A DNA stretch of 56,065 nucleotides from Stenotrophomonas sepilia (GTDB taxonomy: Bacteria > Pseudomonadota > Gammaproteobacteria > Xanthomonadales > Xanthomonadaceae): assembly GCF_003244875.1 (NCBI RefSeq), contig NZ_LXXZ01000024.1, positions 1 to 56,065 of the forward strand. Reading direction: 5' to 3'. The notes beneath the pieces were generated by a model. It made no database searches, was not told the origin of the DNA, and was given only the letters and a program-made list of their open reading frames with translations. The translations under genes and the position numbers were made by a program. Shown here piece by piece: positions 6,675-15,181 of this stretch (its first letter is position 1; each line of letters opens with the position of its first letter).

Positions 6675-9130
6675 ACCGCAGCCAGGCACTGCGCCGGCTT
6701 GAAGACTGGTTCGCGTCCAGAGGCTGGCGCTCACTGCCGTTCCAGCGCGCGATGTGGCGTCACTATCTCGCCGGCGAATCCGGACTGCTGCACACACCCA
6801 CAGGCAGTGGCAAGACACTGGCGATGTTCGGAGGGCCGCTGCTGCAGGCCATGATCAACCCGCCGACCTCCCCCCGCCGCGCCAGCGCGGTACGCCCGCT
6901 GCAGGTGCTGTGGGTGACCCCCTTGCGCGCCTTGGCCAGCGACACTGCACGCGCGCTGCAGACCGTGGTCGATGGGCTGGGGCTGGGTTGGCGTGTCGGC
7001 CTGCGCAGTGGTGACGCCAGCAACCGAGAGCGGCGCCAGGCGCGCGAAGGCCGCATCGACGTACTGGTGACGACGCCGGAATCACTGGCGCTGCTGCTGA
7101 GCTATCCAGATACGCTGCCGCGCATGCAGCGGCTGCGCTGCGTGGTGGTGGACGAATGGCACGAACTGCTGGGAAACAAGCGCGGCGTCCTGCTGCAGTT
7201 GAACCTGGCGGTGTTGCGCGATGCCACGCCGGCATTGCAGCTGTGGGGACTGTCAGCCACCCTGGGCAATCTGCACGAGGCGCGCGACGTGCTGCTGCCC
7301 GGGCGACCGGAAGCACCGATCGTGCAGGGCGTACGGCCGCGCCCACTGAGCGTGCGCAGCCTGCTGCCAGACCCCGGCGAGCGCTTCCCATGGGCGGGGC
7401 ATCTGGGCCTGGCACAGCTGCCACGCGTGCTGGAGGCGCTGATGCAGGCACGCAGCAGCCTGCTGTTCACCAACACCCGTGCACAGGCGGAACTGTGGCA
7501 TCAGGCGCTGGCGGCGGTCTGGCCGGAAGAACCGGACACGCTTGCACTGCACCACGGCTCGCTGGATCCGGCACTGCGCCAGCAGGTGGAGGACGGCCTG
7601 CGCGCGGGTGCGCTGCGCTGCGTGGTTGCCACCTCCAGCCTCGACCTGGGCGTCGACTTCCCCGAGGTTGAGCAGGTCCTGCAGCTGGGCAGCCCGAAGG
7701 GCGTGGCGCGCCTGCGCCAGCGCGCCGGACGCGCACGCCACCGCCCGGGTGCCAGCGGCGCCATCCTGTGCGTGCCCAGCCATGCGCTGGAACTGGCCGA
7801 GTACGCTGCGGTGCGCCGTGCCTTGGCTGAAGGTGTGGTCGAAGCGCGCAGGCCGCCGACGCTGTCGCTGGATGTGCTGGCCCAGCACGCGGTCAGCCGC
7901 GCACTGGCGGGCGGCTTCGACAGCACTGCGCTGCTGGCACAGGTCCGGCGTACCCATGCCTTCGCGTCGCTCGGCGACGACCAGTGGCAGGCCGTGCTCA
8001 CGTTCATTGTGCAGGGCGGGCAGGCGTTGGCCCAGTACCCCGATTTCCACAAGGTCGTGCGAGATGCCGATGGGTGGTACCGCATGCACGACCGCCGCCA
8101 GGCGCTGCGTCATCGGCTGTCGATCGGCACCATCAGCAGCGATGGCAGCGTGCGCGTGCAGTTCCTGCGCGGCGGCGGCCTGGGCGCCGTGGAGGAGCAG
8201 TTCGCCAGCCGCCTGCGCCGTGGCGACCGCTTCCAGTTCGCCGGGCGCCTGCTGGAGCTGGTGCAGCTGCGCGACATGACCGCCTTCGTGCGGTTGGCAC
8301 GAGGGCGCGGAGACGGTGTCGTGCCACGCTGGCAGGGAGGCCAGTTGCCGCTGTCGATGCCACTCGGACGCGAGCTGGAGTGGGTACTGTCCGGTGCTGA
8401 CGACAGCGCCGAATCACGCTGGCTGTCGCCCTTGCTGGCACTGCAGCAACAGTTGTCGGCGCTTCCCGGCCCGGACCACCTGCTGGTGGAAGAGGTGCGG
8501 CGTCGCGAAGGCCAGTTCCTGTTCGTCTATCCCTTTGCCGGCCGCCACGTGCATGAGGCGCTGGCCGCCCTGCTCGCGCTGCGCTGTACCCGCCGGCAGC
8601 GCAACAGCATCGGCTATGCGGTGAACGATCACGGCCTGGTGCTGGCACCGGCACAGGCCATCGATCTGGACGCGGCGCAATGGCGGGCGCTGTTCGCCAC
8701 CGGTCAGCTGCTGGATGACCTGCGTGCTGCGGTGAACCTGGGCGAGCTGGCGCGTCGCCAGTTCCGCGGCATCGCACGCGTCGCCGGCCTGCTGATCCCC
8801 AGCCTGCCCGGTGGCATGCCACGGGCACTGCGCCAGCTGCAGGCGTCCGCGGGACTGCTCTACGACGTACTGCGCGAGCACGACCCGGATCACCTGCTGC
8901 TGGCGCTGGCGGAACAGGAAGTGCTGAATGACAGCCTCGACATGCCGGGGCTGCAACAGGTACTGGCCAGGATTCGGATGCAGACCCTCTCGGTGCAGCG
9001 CCCGGCGTCACTGACGCCGTTGGGTTTCCCGCTGTGGGCCGAACGCCTGCGCGGGCAGTTCAGCAACGAAGACTGGCGTACCCGGGTGCAACGCGTGGCC
9101 CAGCAGCTGGAGCGTCGGCATGGCCGATGA
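6671..9130 (+). CDS. Ligase-associated DEXH-box helicase (Lhr-type)
   Basis: An 819-residue superfamily 2 helicase. Walker A TGSGKT is at residues 44-49, the DEXH box is DEWH at 161-164, motif III SAT at 195-197, and the motif VI segment QRAGRARHRPG lies near residue 350. The C-terminal half corresponds to the Lhr core (winged helix and beta-barrel modules). Relatives are ATP-dependent 3'-5' translocases that unwind duplexes and RNA:DNA hybrids. The length fits the short ligase-associated Lhr form rather than the roughly 1500-residue Lhr. It overlaps the ligase by 4 bases and PdeM by 11, so the four genes form one operon. Confidence 0.93.
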   Translation: MNRSQALRRLEDWFASRGWRSLPFQRAMWRHYLAGESGLLHTPTGSGKTLAMFGGPLLQAMINPPTSPRRASAVRPLQVLWVTPLRALASDTARALQTVVDGLGLGWRVGLRSGDASNRERRQAREGRIDVLVTTPESLALLLSYPDTLPRMQRLRCVVVDEWHELLGNKRGVLLQLNLAVLRDATPALQLWGLSATLGNLHEARDVLLPGRPEAPIVQGVRPRPLSVRSLLPDPGERFPWAGHLGLAQLPRVLEALMQARSSLLFTNTRAQAELWHQALAAVWPEEPDTLALHHGSLDPALRQQVEDGLRAGALRCVVATSSLDLGVDFPEVEQVLQLGSPKGVARLRQRAGRARHRPGASGAILCVPSHALELAEYAAVRRALAEGVVEARRPPTLSLDVLAQHAVSRALAGGFDSTALLAQVRRTHAFASLGDDQWQAVLTFIVQGGQALAQYPDFHKVVRDADGWYRMHDRRQALRHRLSIGTISSDGSVRVQFLRGGGLGAVEEQFASRLRRGDRFQFAGRLLELVQLRDMTAFVRLARGRGDGVVPRWQGGQLPLSMPLGRELEWVLSGADDSAESRWLSPLLALQQQLSALPGPDHLLVEEVRRREGQFLFVYPFAGRHVHEALAALLALRCTRRQRNSIGYAVNDHGLVLAPAQAIDLDAAQWRALFATGQLLDDLRAAVNLGELARRQFRGIARVAGLLIPSLPGGMPRALRQLQASAGLLYDVLREHDPDHLLLALAEQEVLNDSLDMPGLQQVLARIRMQTLSVQRPASLTPLGFPLWAERLRGQFSNEDWRTRVQRVAQQLERRHGR

Positions 9131-9761
9131 ACTGCCGCTGCTGCGCGCAGGCGAGCCGCTGGTGCTGCTTGGCGCGCGTGCACTGTACTGGCCCGCGCGG
9201 CAGGCACTGCTGCTCGCCGACCTGCACCTGGGCAAGGCCGATGTCTTCCGCCGCGCAGGCATCGCGCTGCCCGGCGGCGGTACCGGCAAGGACCTGCAAC
9301 GCCTGCAGGGGCTGCTGGACGCGCGTGCCTGCCGCGAGGTGTGGATCCTGGGCGACATCCTGCACGGCCCGGCGCATCGTGCTGCGTGGTACCAGCAATG
9401 GCTGGGATGGCGCGAACGCAATGCCGCACTGGACGTGCATGTCCTGCGCGGAAATCATGACCGGCAGCTGCCGCGTGCCGAGCTGCAGGTGCAGATCCAC
9501 GACGAAGTACGGTTGCCACCGTTCCTGCTTCGGCATGAGCCGGTGCCCGATGCGGAGCTGCATGTGATCGCCGGGCATCTGCATCCACAGATCGCTTTGC
9601 CTCCGTTGCGGCGGCGCTTCCCCGCATTCTGGCTGCGTGACAGGATGACACTCCTGCCGGCCTTCTCCGCGTTCACCGCCGGAATCGTTCCTGTTCCCGC
9701 TGCCGGCGAACAGATGGTCGCCTGCGTGGACAACGGCCTGGTGGCACTGCCCCTGGCTTGA
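9120..9761 (+). CDS. pdeM: Ligase-associated DNA damage response phosphoesterase PdeM
   Basis: A 213-residue calcineurin-like metallophosphoesterase. The metal-binding motifs appear in order: DLHLG (34-38), GD (78-79), GNHD (111-114) and GHLH (152-155), the standard signature of two-metal DNA endonucleases or phosphodiesterases. It is the last gene of the Exo-ligase-helicase-Pde operon and starts inside the helicase gene. Its position and full motif set support the PdeM assignment. Physiological substrate is inferred from family work, not from this sequence. Confidence 0.9.
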   Translation: MADELPLLRAGEPLVLLGARALYWPARQALLLADLHLGKADVFRRAGIALPGGGTGKDLQRLQGLLDARACREVWILGDILHGPAHRAAWYQQWLGWRERNAALDVHVLRGNHDRQLPRAELQVQIHDEVRLPPFLLRHEPVPDAELHVIAGHLHPQIALPPLRRRFPAFWLRDRMTLLPAFSAFTAGIVPVPAAGEQMVACVDNGLVALPLA

Positions 9762-9762
9762 A

Positions 9763-10032
9763 TCAGGCCGGACGGATATCCAGCTGCGGCATCAGCTGGA
9801 ACTCAGGCGTGTCCTCTTCCCGTCGCCGCGGCAAGGCCTGGATCGCCGCCAGCATCTCCTGCGCGCAGGCGCGGATGCGCGTGTGGTGCTCCGGCGACGC
9901 ATGACTGATCAGGCTGCCGACATGAAACTCGAACACGTCCTCCAGTACGTCGGGCTGGTCCTCGTGCAGCATCTGCAACAGACCGCGCAGCTTGCAGATT
10001 TCCGATTCCAGCTCCTCGACCGCGAACAACAT
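9763..10032 (-). CDS. Conserved hypothetical protein, 89 residues
   Basis: Not recognised as a named family. The start at 10032 is chosen because a strong GAGGAGG site lies just upstream; the frame stays open to 10122 without support. The product is acidic near its N terminus, with a predicted leading helix (VEELESEICKLRGLLQML) and a second helical block rich in Ala and Arg, and has no signal peptide or membrane segment. It is convergent with pdeM, one base separating the stop codons. A small cytosolic helical protein typical of Xanthomonadaceae is a fair description. No function is proposed. Confidence 0.7.
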   Translation of the reverse strand: MLFAVEELESEICKLRGLLQMLHEDQPDVLEDVFEFHVGSLISHASPEHHTRIRACAQEMLAAIQALPRRREEDTPEFQLMPQLDIRPA

Positions 10033-10212
10033 GGCATCCTCCTCTTCGACAACAGGCGGCACATCCGGGCCGCAACAGGCCGCGACGGCAGCGCCTCCCG
10101 GGCCACGCGCGATGTTGATCACGGAAAGGAAAACGGGCGACGCGTAATCGCGTGCAACCTACTTCTCGCATATGCGCAGTGAGGCAACCGTTAATTCACG
10201 TGACGATGCGTT

Positions 10213-11481
10213 TCACGCAGTGGCTGTGATCGCGTTGATGCGAGGCACCTGCGCCGCAGTGGCCAGCGCGTCGACGAAAGCAGGATCCAGCGCGAGCGAA
10301 CCGAACCAGCCATGCTGGGTACCGCTGAGCACACGCAGCATGTGACCACGTCCACCCGGCAGGCGCCCCATCGGGCCGAGCAGCACGTCGCGCGCTTTGG
10401 CCCAGGCATCGCGATCGGACTGGAACAGCGGCGTCAGCCAACGGCTCCAGCGCTGGTAGACCGCAACGTGTGCCCTGCGCTGCGCCTGGTAGGCCTGCAA
10501 TGCCGCGGCACCGCCACCATGCGCGCGCAAGGCATCGCGCAGCGCCAGCGCATCGAGCAGCGCCATGTTCACGCCCTGGCCCAGCTGTGGGCTCATCGCA
10601 TGCGCGGCATCGCCGGCCAGCACCATGCGGCCGTGATGCCAGCGCGTCATCACCGCGTCGCGGTAGACGGCCCGTGCCAGCTGGCCGGCGTCACGCAGAT
10701 GCGCGAAGCGTGCACTGGCCTGCGGCCACAGCGCATGCAGTTCGTCCAGCCAGGGCATCATGCCGTCGGCCTGCCAACGTTCGAAATCGGCGCGTGGCAG
10801 GCTCCAGAAAAAGCTCAGGCGCGGCGTGTCATCACCGGGCCGCGTACCGACCGGCAACAGCCCGATCATCTTGCGAGCGGCCACGTAGCGCTGCCGCAGC
10901 TCCTGCAGGTGTGGCCAGTCTTCGGCCGGCAACAGGCACCACAGCGCACCCCACGGATACACGCGATCCAGTCCGTTACCGTCTTTGATCGTGCCGCGCA
11001 GCGTCGAGGCCGCACCATCGGCGGCCACCACCAGGTCGAACGCACCGTGCAGGCGCCCTTCGCTGTCACGCAGGCGGCCGTGCTCGGCATCCACTGCAGC
11101 GATGCTGACGCCGGCATGCAGCTGGCCCGCACCAGCACGCGCATCATCCAGCAACGAGAACAGGGCGCCGCGCTGCATGCCAAGGCCGTGCAGGCGCGCG
11201 TCCAGGCCGGCGTAGCGCATGTCCATCACTGCGCGTTCGCACGGCGTATCGCCGTACAGGCGATGCACCGGCGCGGCATGCGCGCGCACGGCGTCAAGCA
11301 GGCCCATCTGCCACAGCACCTGCAGGCCGCTGGGCTGCAGCAGGAAACCGGCGCCAACCGGTCCCGGCGTGGGCACACGTTCGAAGATCTCCACCTCGTG
11401 GCCATCACGGGAGAGCAGGATGGACAATGCCTGTCCAGCGGTGCCGTAGCCGATCACGGCGATGCGCAGTCGTTCCTTCAT
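10213..11481 (-). CDS. FAD-dependent monooxygenase (UbiH/salicylate hydroxylase-like)
   Basis: A 422-residue class A flavoprotein monooxygenase. The Rossmann GxGxxG (GYGTAG) is near residue 11, the DG-type segment VVAADGAAS lies near 160, and the second FAD motif LAGDAAHAMSP with GQGVN is near 290. Such enzymes hydroxylate aromatic rings using NAD(P)H. The start at 11481 begins exactly at the FAD-binding strand. A CACAAT box ends 6 bases upstream and no ribosome site is visible, so a leaderless mRNA is possible. No catabolic neighbour suggests the substrate. It could also be a resistance-type flavoprotein monooxygenase such as those acting on tetracycline or rifamycin, but nothing specific supports this. 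Confidence 0.82.
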   Translation of the reverse strand: MKERLRIAVIGYGTAGQALSILLSRDGHEVEIFERVPTPGPVGAGFLLQPSGLQVLWQMGLLDAVRAHAAPVHRLYGDTPCERAVMDMRYAGLDARLHGLGMQRGALFSLLDDARAGAGQLHAGVSIAAVDAEHGRLRDSEGRLHGAFDLVVAADGAASTLRGTIKDGNGLDRVYPWGALWCLLPAEDWPHLQELRQRYVAARKMIGLLPVGTRPGDDTPRLSFFWSLPRADFERWQADGMMPWLDELHALWPQASARFAHLRDAGQLARAVYRDAVMTRWHHGRMVLAGDAAHAMSPQLGQGVNMALLDALALRDALRAHGGGAAALQAYQAQRRAHVAVYQRWSRWLTPLFQSDRDAWAKARDVLLGPMGRLPGGRGHMLRVLSGTQHGWFGSLALDPAFVDALATAAQVPRINAITATA

Positions 11482-11560
11482 GGGCGCATTGTGCCCGAGC
11501 GCAAATCCGGATGCCCAGCGGGGCCCCGCCCACGGCAGCGCAATTCTTGTCGCAGCGCAA

Positions 11561-11586
11561 AAAAAACCCCGCCGGAGCGGGGTTTT
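11561..11586 (-). terminator. Intrinsic terminator of the cold-shock gene
   Basis: Read on the minus strand, a 10-bp stem (11577-11586 with 11563-11572) with a 4-base loop runs into eight T residues. It lies about 20 bases after the cold-shock gene stop codon. Confidence 0.9.
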
Positions 11587-11605
11587 CAACGCACTGTCGA
11601 GTGGA

Positions 11606-11812
11606 TCACTCGGCCGGCGTGATGTTCGAAGCCTGGGCGCCCTTCGGGCCCTGGGTCACGTCATAGGTGACACGCTGGCCTTCCTGCAGGCTGCGGAAGC
11701 CCTTGGAGTTGATGGCGGAGAAGTGCGCGAACACGTCGGCGCTGCCATCCTCCGGCGAGATGAAGCCAAATCCCTTGGCGTCGTTGAACCACTTGACGGT
11801 ACCGTTCGGCAT
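11606..11812 (-). CDS. cspA: Cold-shock domain protein
   Basis: A 68-residue single cold-shock domain. RNP1 (KGFGFI) is at about residues 13-18 and RNP2 (VFAHF) at about 27-31. It is an OB-fold that binds single-stranded RNA and DNA as an RNA chaperone. The start [10 protein letters not shown] matches the family exactly. No strong Shine-Dalgarno motif is seen just upstream. A strong terminator follows, so it is monocistronic. Which csp paralogue this is cannot be decided; the cspA symbol is used for the family. Confidence 0.92.
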   Translation of the reverse strand: MPNGTVKWFNDAKGFGFISPEDGSADVFAHFSAINSKGFRSLQEGQRVTYDVTQGPKGAQASNITPAE

Positions 11813-11900
11813 GGTGATGCGAGACCTTATGCAATGAATGGGTGGTGTACGCTGAACCCGCGCACAAGCTGAGTATGCAAAGCTTGCTCGGGGAAGACAA

Positions 11901-12647
11901 TCACCCCCGCGCCAATTCGCCCACCAGTTCCGGAAGTCCGTTGCTGGCCGCCTGCACATTGGCCAGCACTTCGGCCATCGTAATCTCCTCGCCATCACCG
12001 CAGCCGGCGGCCCAGTTGGCGATGATCGCCAGGCAGGCATAATCCAGCCCCAGCTCCCGCGCCAGTGCGGCTTCCGGCATGCCGGTCATGCCCACCAGAT
12101 CGCAACCGTCGCGGCGCATGCGGGCGATTTCGGCGATCGTTTCCAGGCGCGGGCCCTGCGTTGCGCCATAGCAGCCACCGTCATGGACCGTGACACCGGT
12201 CACTTTGGCTGCCGCCAGGATCTTGCTGCGCAGCATCGGCGTGTACGGATGGCCGAAATCGACGTGGACCACGTCGGAGCCTTCTTCTTCACAGATCGTG
12301 CTGATGCGGCCCCAGGTGTAGTCGATGATCTGGTCCGGGCAGGCGAGCACGCGCGGACCGAAGTTCTCGGTGATGCCACCCACCGTGTTCAATGCCAGCA
12401 CCCGCTGCGCGCCCAGCTGCTGCAGCGCAGCCAAATTGGCTCGGTAGTTGATCTTGTGCGGCGGCAGCGAATGCCCCTCGCCATGCCGCGCCAGGAACGC
12501 CACGCGATGGCCGAGCAGCGTGCCCACGCGCACCGGGCCCGATGGGCGGCCGAAGCGGGTGTCGACCTCGTGGGTCTGCACGTCGTCAAGCTTGGCCAGG
12601 TTGTAGACACCGGTACCGCCGATCACGGCCAGGGCGATCTGTTGCAT
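11901..12647 (-). CDS. S-methyl-5'-thioinosine phosphorylase (MTAP family)
   Basis: A 248-residue purine nucleoside phosphorylase superfamily member. The phosphate-binding GGTGVYN lies at 10-16, [11 protein letters not shown] at 54-64, and [14 protein letters not shown] at 185-198. At the purine-recognition site, adenine-specific MTAPs carry Asp residues, whereas this protein has Asn211 (ANWAAG), as in Pseudomonas MTI phosphorylase, which favours a 6-oxopurine. It would split methylthioinosine into hypoxanthine and methylthioribose-1-phosphate. The start at 12647 follows TGGAG. It is in series with hpt, whose substrate is hypoxanthine, which supports the inosine preference. Confidence 0.82.
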   Translation of the reverse strand: MQQIALAVIGGTGVYNLAKLDDVQTHEVDTRFGRPSGPVRVGTLLGHRVAFLARHGEGHSLPPHKINYRANLAALQQLGAQRVLALNTVGGITENFGPRVLACPDQIIDYTWGRISTICEEEGSDVVHVDFGHPYTPMLRSKILAAAKVTGVTVHDGGCYGATQGPRLETIAEIARMRRDGCDLVGMTGMPEAALARELGLDYACLAIIANWAAGCGDGEEITMAEVLANVQAASNGLPELVGELARG

Positions 12648-12673
12648 TCGAAGCACTCCATGAAAAGACGAAC

Positions 12674-12695
12674 GCCGGCACCCGAGGATGCCGGC
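12674..12695 (-). terminator. Hairpin between hpt and MTI phosphorylase genes
   Basis: A 7-bp GC stem (12674-12680 with 12689-12695) with an 8-base loop is followed on the minus strand by a short TTTT about 7 bases on. It is weak as a terminator and could be a partial terminator or an mRNA-stabilising hairpin within the operon. Confidence 0.4.
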
Positions 12696-12729
12696 GGCAG
12701 AAGAAGACGCGCCGCGGGCGGCTGCGCCG

Positions 12730-13284
12730 TTATTCCTTCATCGCGTAGATGGCCGGCACGCAGCGCAGGGTCTCGTTGACGTCCATGCCGAAGCCGAACA
12801 CATAGCGGTCCGGCAGCTCGATGCCCGCGTAATCGGCGGTCACGTCAGGCAGCGCACGGTCGTGCTTCTTCACGGTCATCGCAGCGATGCGCACATCGGT
12901 CGCGCCCTGCTCCAGGCACCAGGTGCGAACGCCCTGCAGGGTGTAGCCCTCGTCGAGGATGTCGTCGACCAGCAGCACGCGGCGGCCGAACAGCGAGGTG
13001 GCCGGCTTGTGCTTCCAGACCAGGTCACCGCCGGTGGTTTCGCCGCGGTAGCGGGTGGCGTGCAGGTAATCGAACTGCACGTCCTGGCCGCGCGCGCCCA
13101 GTTCCAGCGCCAGCTGGCCGGCGAACGGCAGCGCACCATGCATGATCGACAGGAACAACGGCACCTCGCCCTTGTAATCGCGCGCGATGGCGTCGGCGAT
13201 AGCAGCGATGGCCTTGTCGATGGTGGGGCGGTCGACCAGCAGGTCAGCCTGGGCCAGGGCCTGGGAAATGGTGAGGTTGGGCAT
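12730..13284 (-). CDS. hpt: Hypoxanthine-guanine phosphoribosyltransferase
   Basis: A 184-residue type I phosphoribosyltransferase. The PRPP-binding loop VLLVDDILDEGYT is at residues 103-115. MHGALPFAG near 48-56 and the flexible-loop region with HATRYR near 75-80 also fit the family. It converts hypoxanthine or guanine plus PRPP to IMP or GMP. The start overlaps the nagZ stop by one base (TGATG), and GGAAG lies upstream. Lying between nagZ and a 6-oxopurine-type MTI phosphorylase, it probably salvages the hypoxanthine made by the downstream gene's product. Confidence 0.93.
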   Translation of the reverse strand: MPNLTISQALAQADLLVDRPTIDKAIAAIADAIARDYKGEVPLFLSIMHGALPFAGQLALELGARGQDVQFDYLHATRYRGETTGGDLVWKHKPATSLFGRRVLLVDDILDEGYTLQGVRTWCLEQGATDVRIAAMTVKKHDRALPDVTADYAGIELPDRYVFGFGMDVNETLRCVPAIYAMKE

Positions 13285-14291
13285 CAGACGGTTCTTCCAA
13301 GGGTTTCAAGCAGACGGGATTGGGTGTCGCCATGGCGGGCATCGGCCAGCAGGCCGTCCCAGCCGAGCGCGCCGCGGCCGAGCAGGCCCAGCAGCGCAGC
13401 AGTATTGAGGGAGCGTCCCTGCACCGCATGCAGGGCTTCATCGACCAGTTCCGGATGGCAGACCAGCACCACGTCGCAACCGGCGTCCAGGTGCGCGTGC
13501 ACGCGCGCCGGCACGCCGCCGGCGCTGTGCGAGGCGGCCATGCCGATGTCATCGGAGAACACCACGCCGCGGAAGCCGAGTTCGCCGCGCAGGATGTCCT
13601 GGATCCAGCGTGGGGAATAGCCGGCGGGCTCCGGTGCCACCTGCGGATAGATCACGTGCGCCATCATCACCGCATCGGCACCGGCGGCGATGCCGGCCTG
13701 GAACGGCACCAGGTCCTGCGCGCGCAGTTCGTCCAGCGCGCGTGGATCGATCGCGGTATCCACGTGGGTGTCTTCCAGCACGGTGCCGTGGCCAGGGAAA
13801 TGCTTGAGCGTGGCGGCCATGCCGACCGCGTGCATGCCGCGCACATAGGCTGCGGTGAACGCGGCCACGACCTGCGGGTCTTCACTGAAGGCGCGGTTGC
13901 CGATGGCGCGGTTGCCGCGGCCAAGGTCGACCACCGGGGCGAAGCTGAGATCCAGGCCGCTGGCGCGGACTTCACTGGCCATCAGCCAGGCATGCTGCTC
14001 GGCCAGCGCCAGGGCCTGCTGCGGGTCGGTGGCGTACAAGGCACCAATGTCCTGCAGCGGCGGAAGATCGCTGTAACCCTCGCGGAAGCGCTGTACGCGG
14101 CCGCCCTCCTGGTCCACGCAGATCAGCTGCGGGCGCGGGGCAGCGGCACGGATGGCCGCGCTCAGATCGGTCACCTGCTGGCGCGAGGCGAAGTTGCGCT
14201 TGAACAGCACCACTCCGGCCACGGCGTCGTGCTGCAGCCAGTCACGTTCCTGGGCGGTCAGTTCGGTGCCGGCAACGCCGATCAGCAGCAT
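13284..14291 (-). CDS. nagZ: Beta-N-acetylhexosaminidase NagZ
   Basis: A 335-residue cytosolic GH3 glycosidase that removes GlcNAc from GlcNAc-anhydroMurNAc peptides during cell-wall recycling. The signature KHFPGHG is at 163-169. The nucleophile Asp lies in FSDD at 245-248, the same numbering as E. coli NagZ. VDQEGGRVQRF is at 59-69. The start at 14291 follows GTGGAG. It is first in a nagZ-hpt-MTIP operon with a one-base overlap. In Stenotrophomonas NagZ products feed AmpR signalling for beta-lactamase induction, so this gene can affect beta-lactam response; that is family knowledge, not read here. Confidence 0.95.
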   Translation of the reverse strand: MLLIGVAGTELTAQERDWLQHDAVAGVVLFKRNFASRQQVTDLSAAIRAAAPRPQLICVDQEGGRVQRFREGYSDLPPLQDIGALYATDPQQALALAEQHAWLMASEVRASGLDLSFAPVVDLGRGNRAIGNRAFSEDPQVVAAFTAAYVRGMHAVGMAATLKHFPGHGTVLEDTHVDTAIDPRALDELRAQDLVPFQAGIAAGADAVMMAHVIYPQVAPEPAGYSPRWIQDILRGELGFRGVVFSDDIGMAASHSAGGVPARVHAHLDAGCDVVLVCHPELVDEALHAVQGRSLNTAALLGLLGRGALGWDGLLADARHGDTQSRLLETLGRTV

Positions 14292-14369
14292 GGTCGATCT
14301 CCACAACGCGCGCCCGCATGGCGCAGTGCCGCATTGTCGCAGAACCGGCCGACAGGCGCAGTGGTCAGA

Positions 14370-14445
14370 AAAAGGGGACGGAGGGGATTAAGGCGCAATC
14401 GGCCCCAAGAGGCTGGATACGTCTTAATCCCCTCCGTCCCCTTTT
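14370..14445. repeat. Palindromic repeat, family 2, copy 1
   Basis: Perfect 23-base arms (14370-14392 and 14423-14445) enclose a 30-base loop. The left arm starts AAAAGGGGACGGAGG. The arm sequence is shared with the copy at 15182-15257; the loops differ. It lies 10 bases after the stop of the oxidoreductase gene and between that gene and nagZ. Arms ending in TTTT on both strands could terminate transcription in both directions. Confidence 0.95.
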
Positions 14446-14455
14446 GAGGAGCCGG

Positions 14456-15151
14456 TCAGACCTTGCAGCCGTCCGGGCCGCAGGCCTCGTCGCCGTCAGC
14501 CGGGGTGGCCGGGGCGCCCTGTTCGGCCGCGATCTGCTGCAGGGCCTGGGCGAACGCCTCGGGTGGTTGGGCCCCGGAAATCGCCCACTTCCCATCGATG
14601 ACGAAGGTCGGCACCGAAGAAATGCCCAGTGCATGGGCCTGCGCCAGCTTGGCTTCGACCTCGGCCAGCCCGCGGTCGGAGGCCAGCATCTGCGCGATTT
14701 CGCCACCGTCCAGGCCGCCCGCCACGCCGGCCTTCACCAGTACAGCGTTGTCAGCCAGGTTCTGGCCATGCTCGAAGTGGGCGCGGAACAGCGATTCACC
14801 CACCGCATCCTGCACGCCATGCTGGCCGGCCAGCCACAACACCCGATGCGCCGGCAGCGTGGTCACCCGCACCTGGCCCTGGTTGAAATCCATCGGCAGC
14901 CCCTCCGCGCGTGCGGTGGTCTGGGTCTGGCCGAGGATCTGCTCGGTGCGCTCGACGCCCCCGAACTTGCGCGCATAGGCCTCGCGCAGCGGCACCGGGG
15001 TGTCGTCCGCATCCGGGTCCAGCTGGAACGGCTGCCAGTGGATATCGAGGTCAGGCGCGTTCGGGCCCAGCAACTGCACGCCCTGCTGGAAACGATGCTT
15101 GCCGATCCAGCACGAGGGGCAGACCACGTCGGAGTAGATGTCGATTCTCAT
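14456..15151 (-). CDS. DsbA family oxidoreductase (FrnE-like)
   Basis: A 231-residue thioredoxin-fold protein with a helical insertion. The redox motif CPSC is at residues 11-14, directly after the first strand, as in FrnE and 2-hydroxychromene-2-carboxylate isomerase-like proteins. SSVPTFVIDG near 190 supplies the cis-Pro loop. There is no signal peptide, so it is cytosolic. The C-terminal tail carries two further Cys (CGPDGC), which could form a second redox or metal site. FrnE relatives act in disulfide exchange and oxidative-stress tolerance. The gene stands alone and is bracketed by two copies of the same palindromic repeat. Confidence 0.87.
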   Translation of the reverse strand: MRIDIYSDVVCPSCWIGKHRFQQGVQLLGPNAPDLDIHWQPFQLDPDADDTPVPLREAYARKFGGVERTEQILGQTQTTARAEGLPMDFNQGQVRVTTLPAHRVLWLAGQHGVQDAVGESLFRAHFEHGQNLADNAVLVKAGVAGGLDGGEIAQMLASDRGLAEVEAKLAQAHALGISSVPTFVIDGKWAISGAQPPEAFAQALQQIAAEQGAPATPADGDEACGPDGCKV

Positions 15152-15181
15152 CCGAACGACATGGGGACCGCCTTCCTCGAT

